A DNA stretch of 5,199 nt, taken from assembly GCA_035283845.1 (NCBI GenBank), contig DATESZ010000059.1, forward strand, positions 1-5,199, in the 5' to 3' direction. The stretch's first letter is position 1. Every line of letters starts with the position of its first letter. Shown piece after piece: positions 5,162-5,199 of the stretch. The translations under genes were made by a program, and so were the position numbers. This stretch comes from DATESZ01 sp035283845 (GTDB lineage: Bacteria; Desulfobacterota; Syntrophia; Syntrophales; JACQWR01). The notes under the pieces are model-generated. The model worked only from the letters and a program-made list of their open reading frames with translations, was not told the DNA's origin and ran no database searches.

Positions 5162-5199
5162 TTCACCCTCCCCCTCACCCCCTCCCCTTGAGGGAGGGG
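5162..5199. repeat. C-rich intergenic repeat with hairpin (cut by window edge)
   Basis: The stretch is pyrimidine-rich (CACCCTCCCCCTCACCCC...) and ends in an inverted repeat, CCCCTCCC (5179-5186) with GGGAGGGG (5192-5199), loop CTTGA. This looks like the short CCCTCACCCC-type dispersed intergenic element common in many proteobacterial genomes. It lies upstream of the cytochrome start on the minus strand and may continue beyond the window. Confidence 0.6.

Overview
The window comes from a Gram-negative bacterium: it has an outer-membrane-type beta-barrel protein with a Sec signal, AmtB and PII proteins, and a periplasmic class II cytochrome c. Protein style (AmtB with a cleaved leader, PII reading MKLIIAIVQPEKL, a GlnA tail of deltaproteobacterial flavour) suggests a Desulfobacterota/deltaproteobacterium-like organism. 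That is an impression from memory, not a search result.

Layout. Bases 1-660 (minus) hold the first 220 codons of a P1B-type heavy-metal ATPase, probably copper, with a YHS domain and a Cys-rich metal-binding domain; the gene runs off the left edge. Bases 661-1200 are a divergent, AT-rich control region. It holds a decayed 3' scrap of a cytochrome c' gene, a candidate minus-strand promoter for the ATPase, two near-identical palindromes and a sigma-54-like promoter pointing right. Bases 1201-3952 (plus) form an ammonium module: an outer-membrane barrel protein, amtB, and a glnK-type PII gene. Bases 3953-4120 hold structured, intron-like debris and a terminator-like hairpin. Bases 4121-4713 are a broken glnA (both ends missing, one stop, one frameshift). 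Bases 4742-5149 (minus) encode an intact cytochrome c'-like protein. The right edge is a C-rich repeat.

How it works together. A barrel protein (outer membrane), AmtB (inner membrane) and PII (cytoplasm) would form a nitrogen-limitation ammonium uptake and control unit, plausibly driven by sigma-54. The neighbouring glnA that would assimilate the ammonium is dead here. The PII lacks the Tyr51 that GlnD uridylylates and has a changed T-loop, but keeps Arg47, which plugs AmtB.

The most striking structural observation is a pair of direct repeats of about 100 bp, at 682-773 and 4718-4823. One is the 3' end of the intact cytochrome gene; the other is a mutated copy of that 3' end lying just upstream of the ATPase. 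They bracket the whole ammonium block. This suggests that cytochrome c' and the ATPase were once adjacent on the minus strand and that the block came to lie between them. I see no clear new defence or mobile system in this window.
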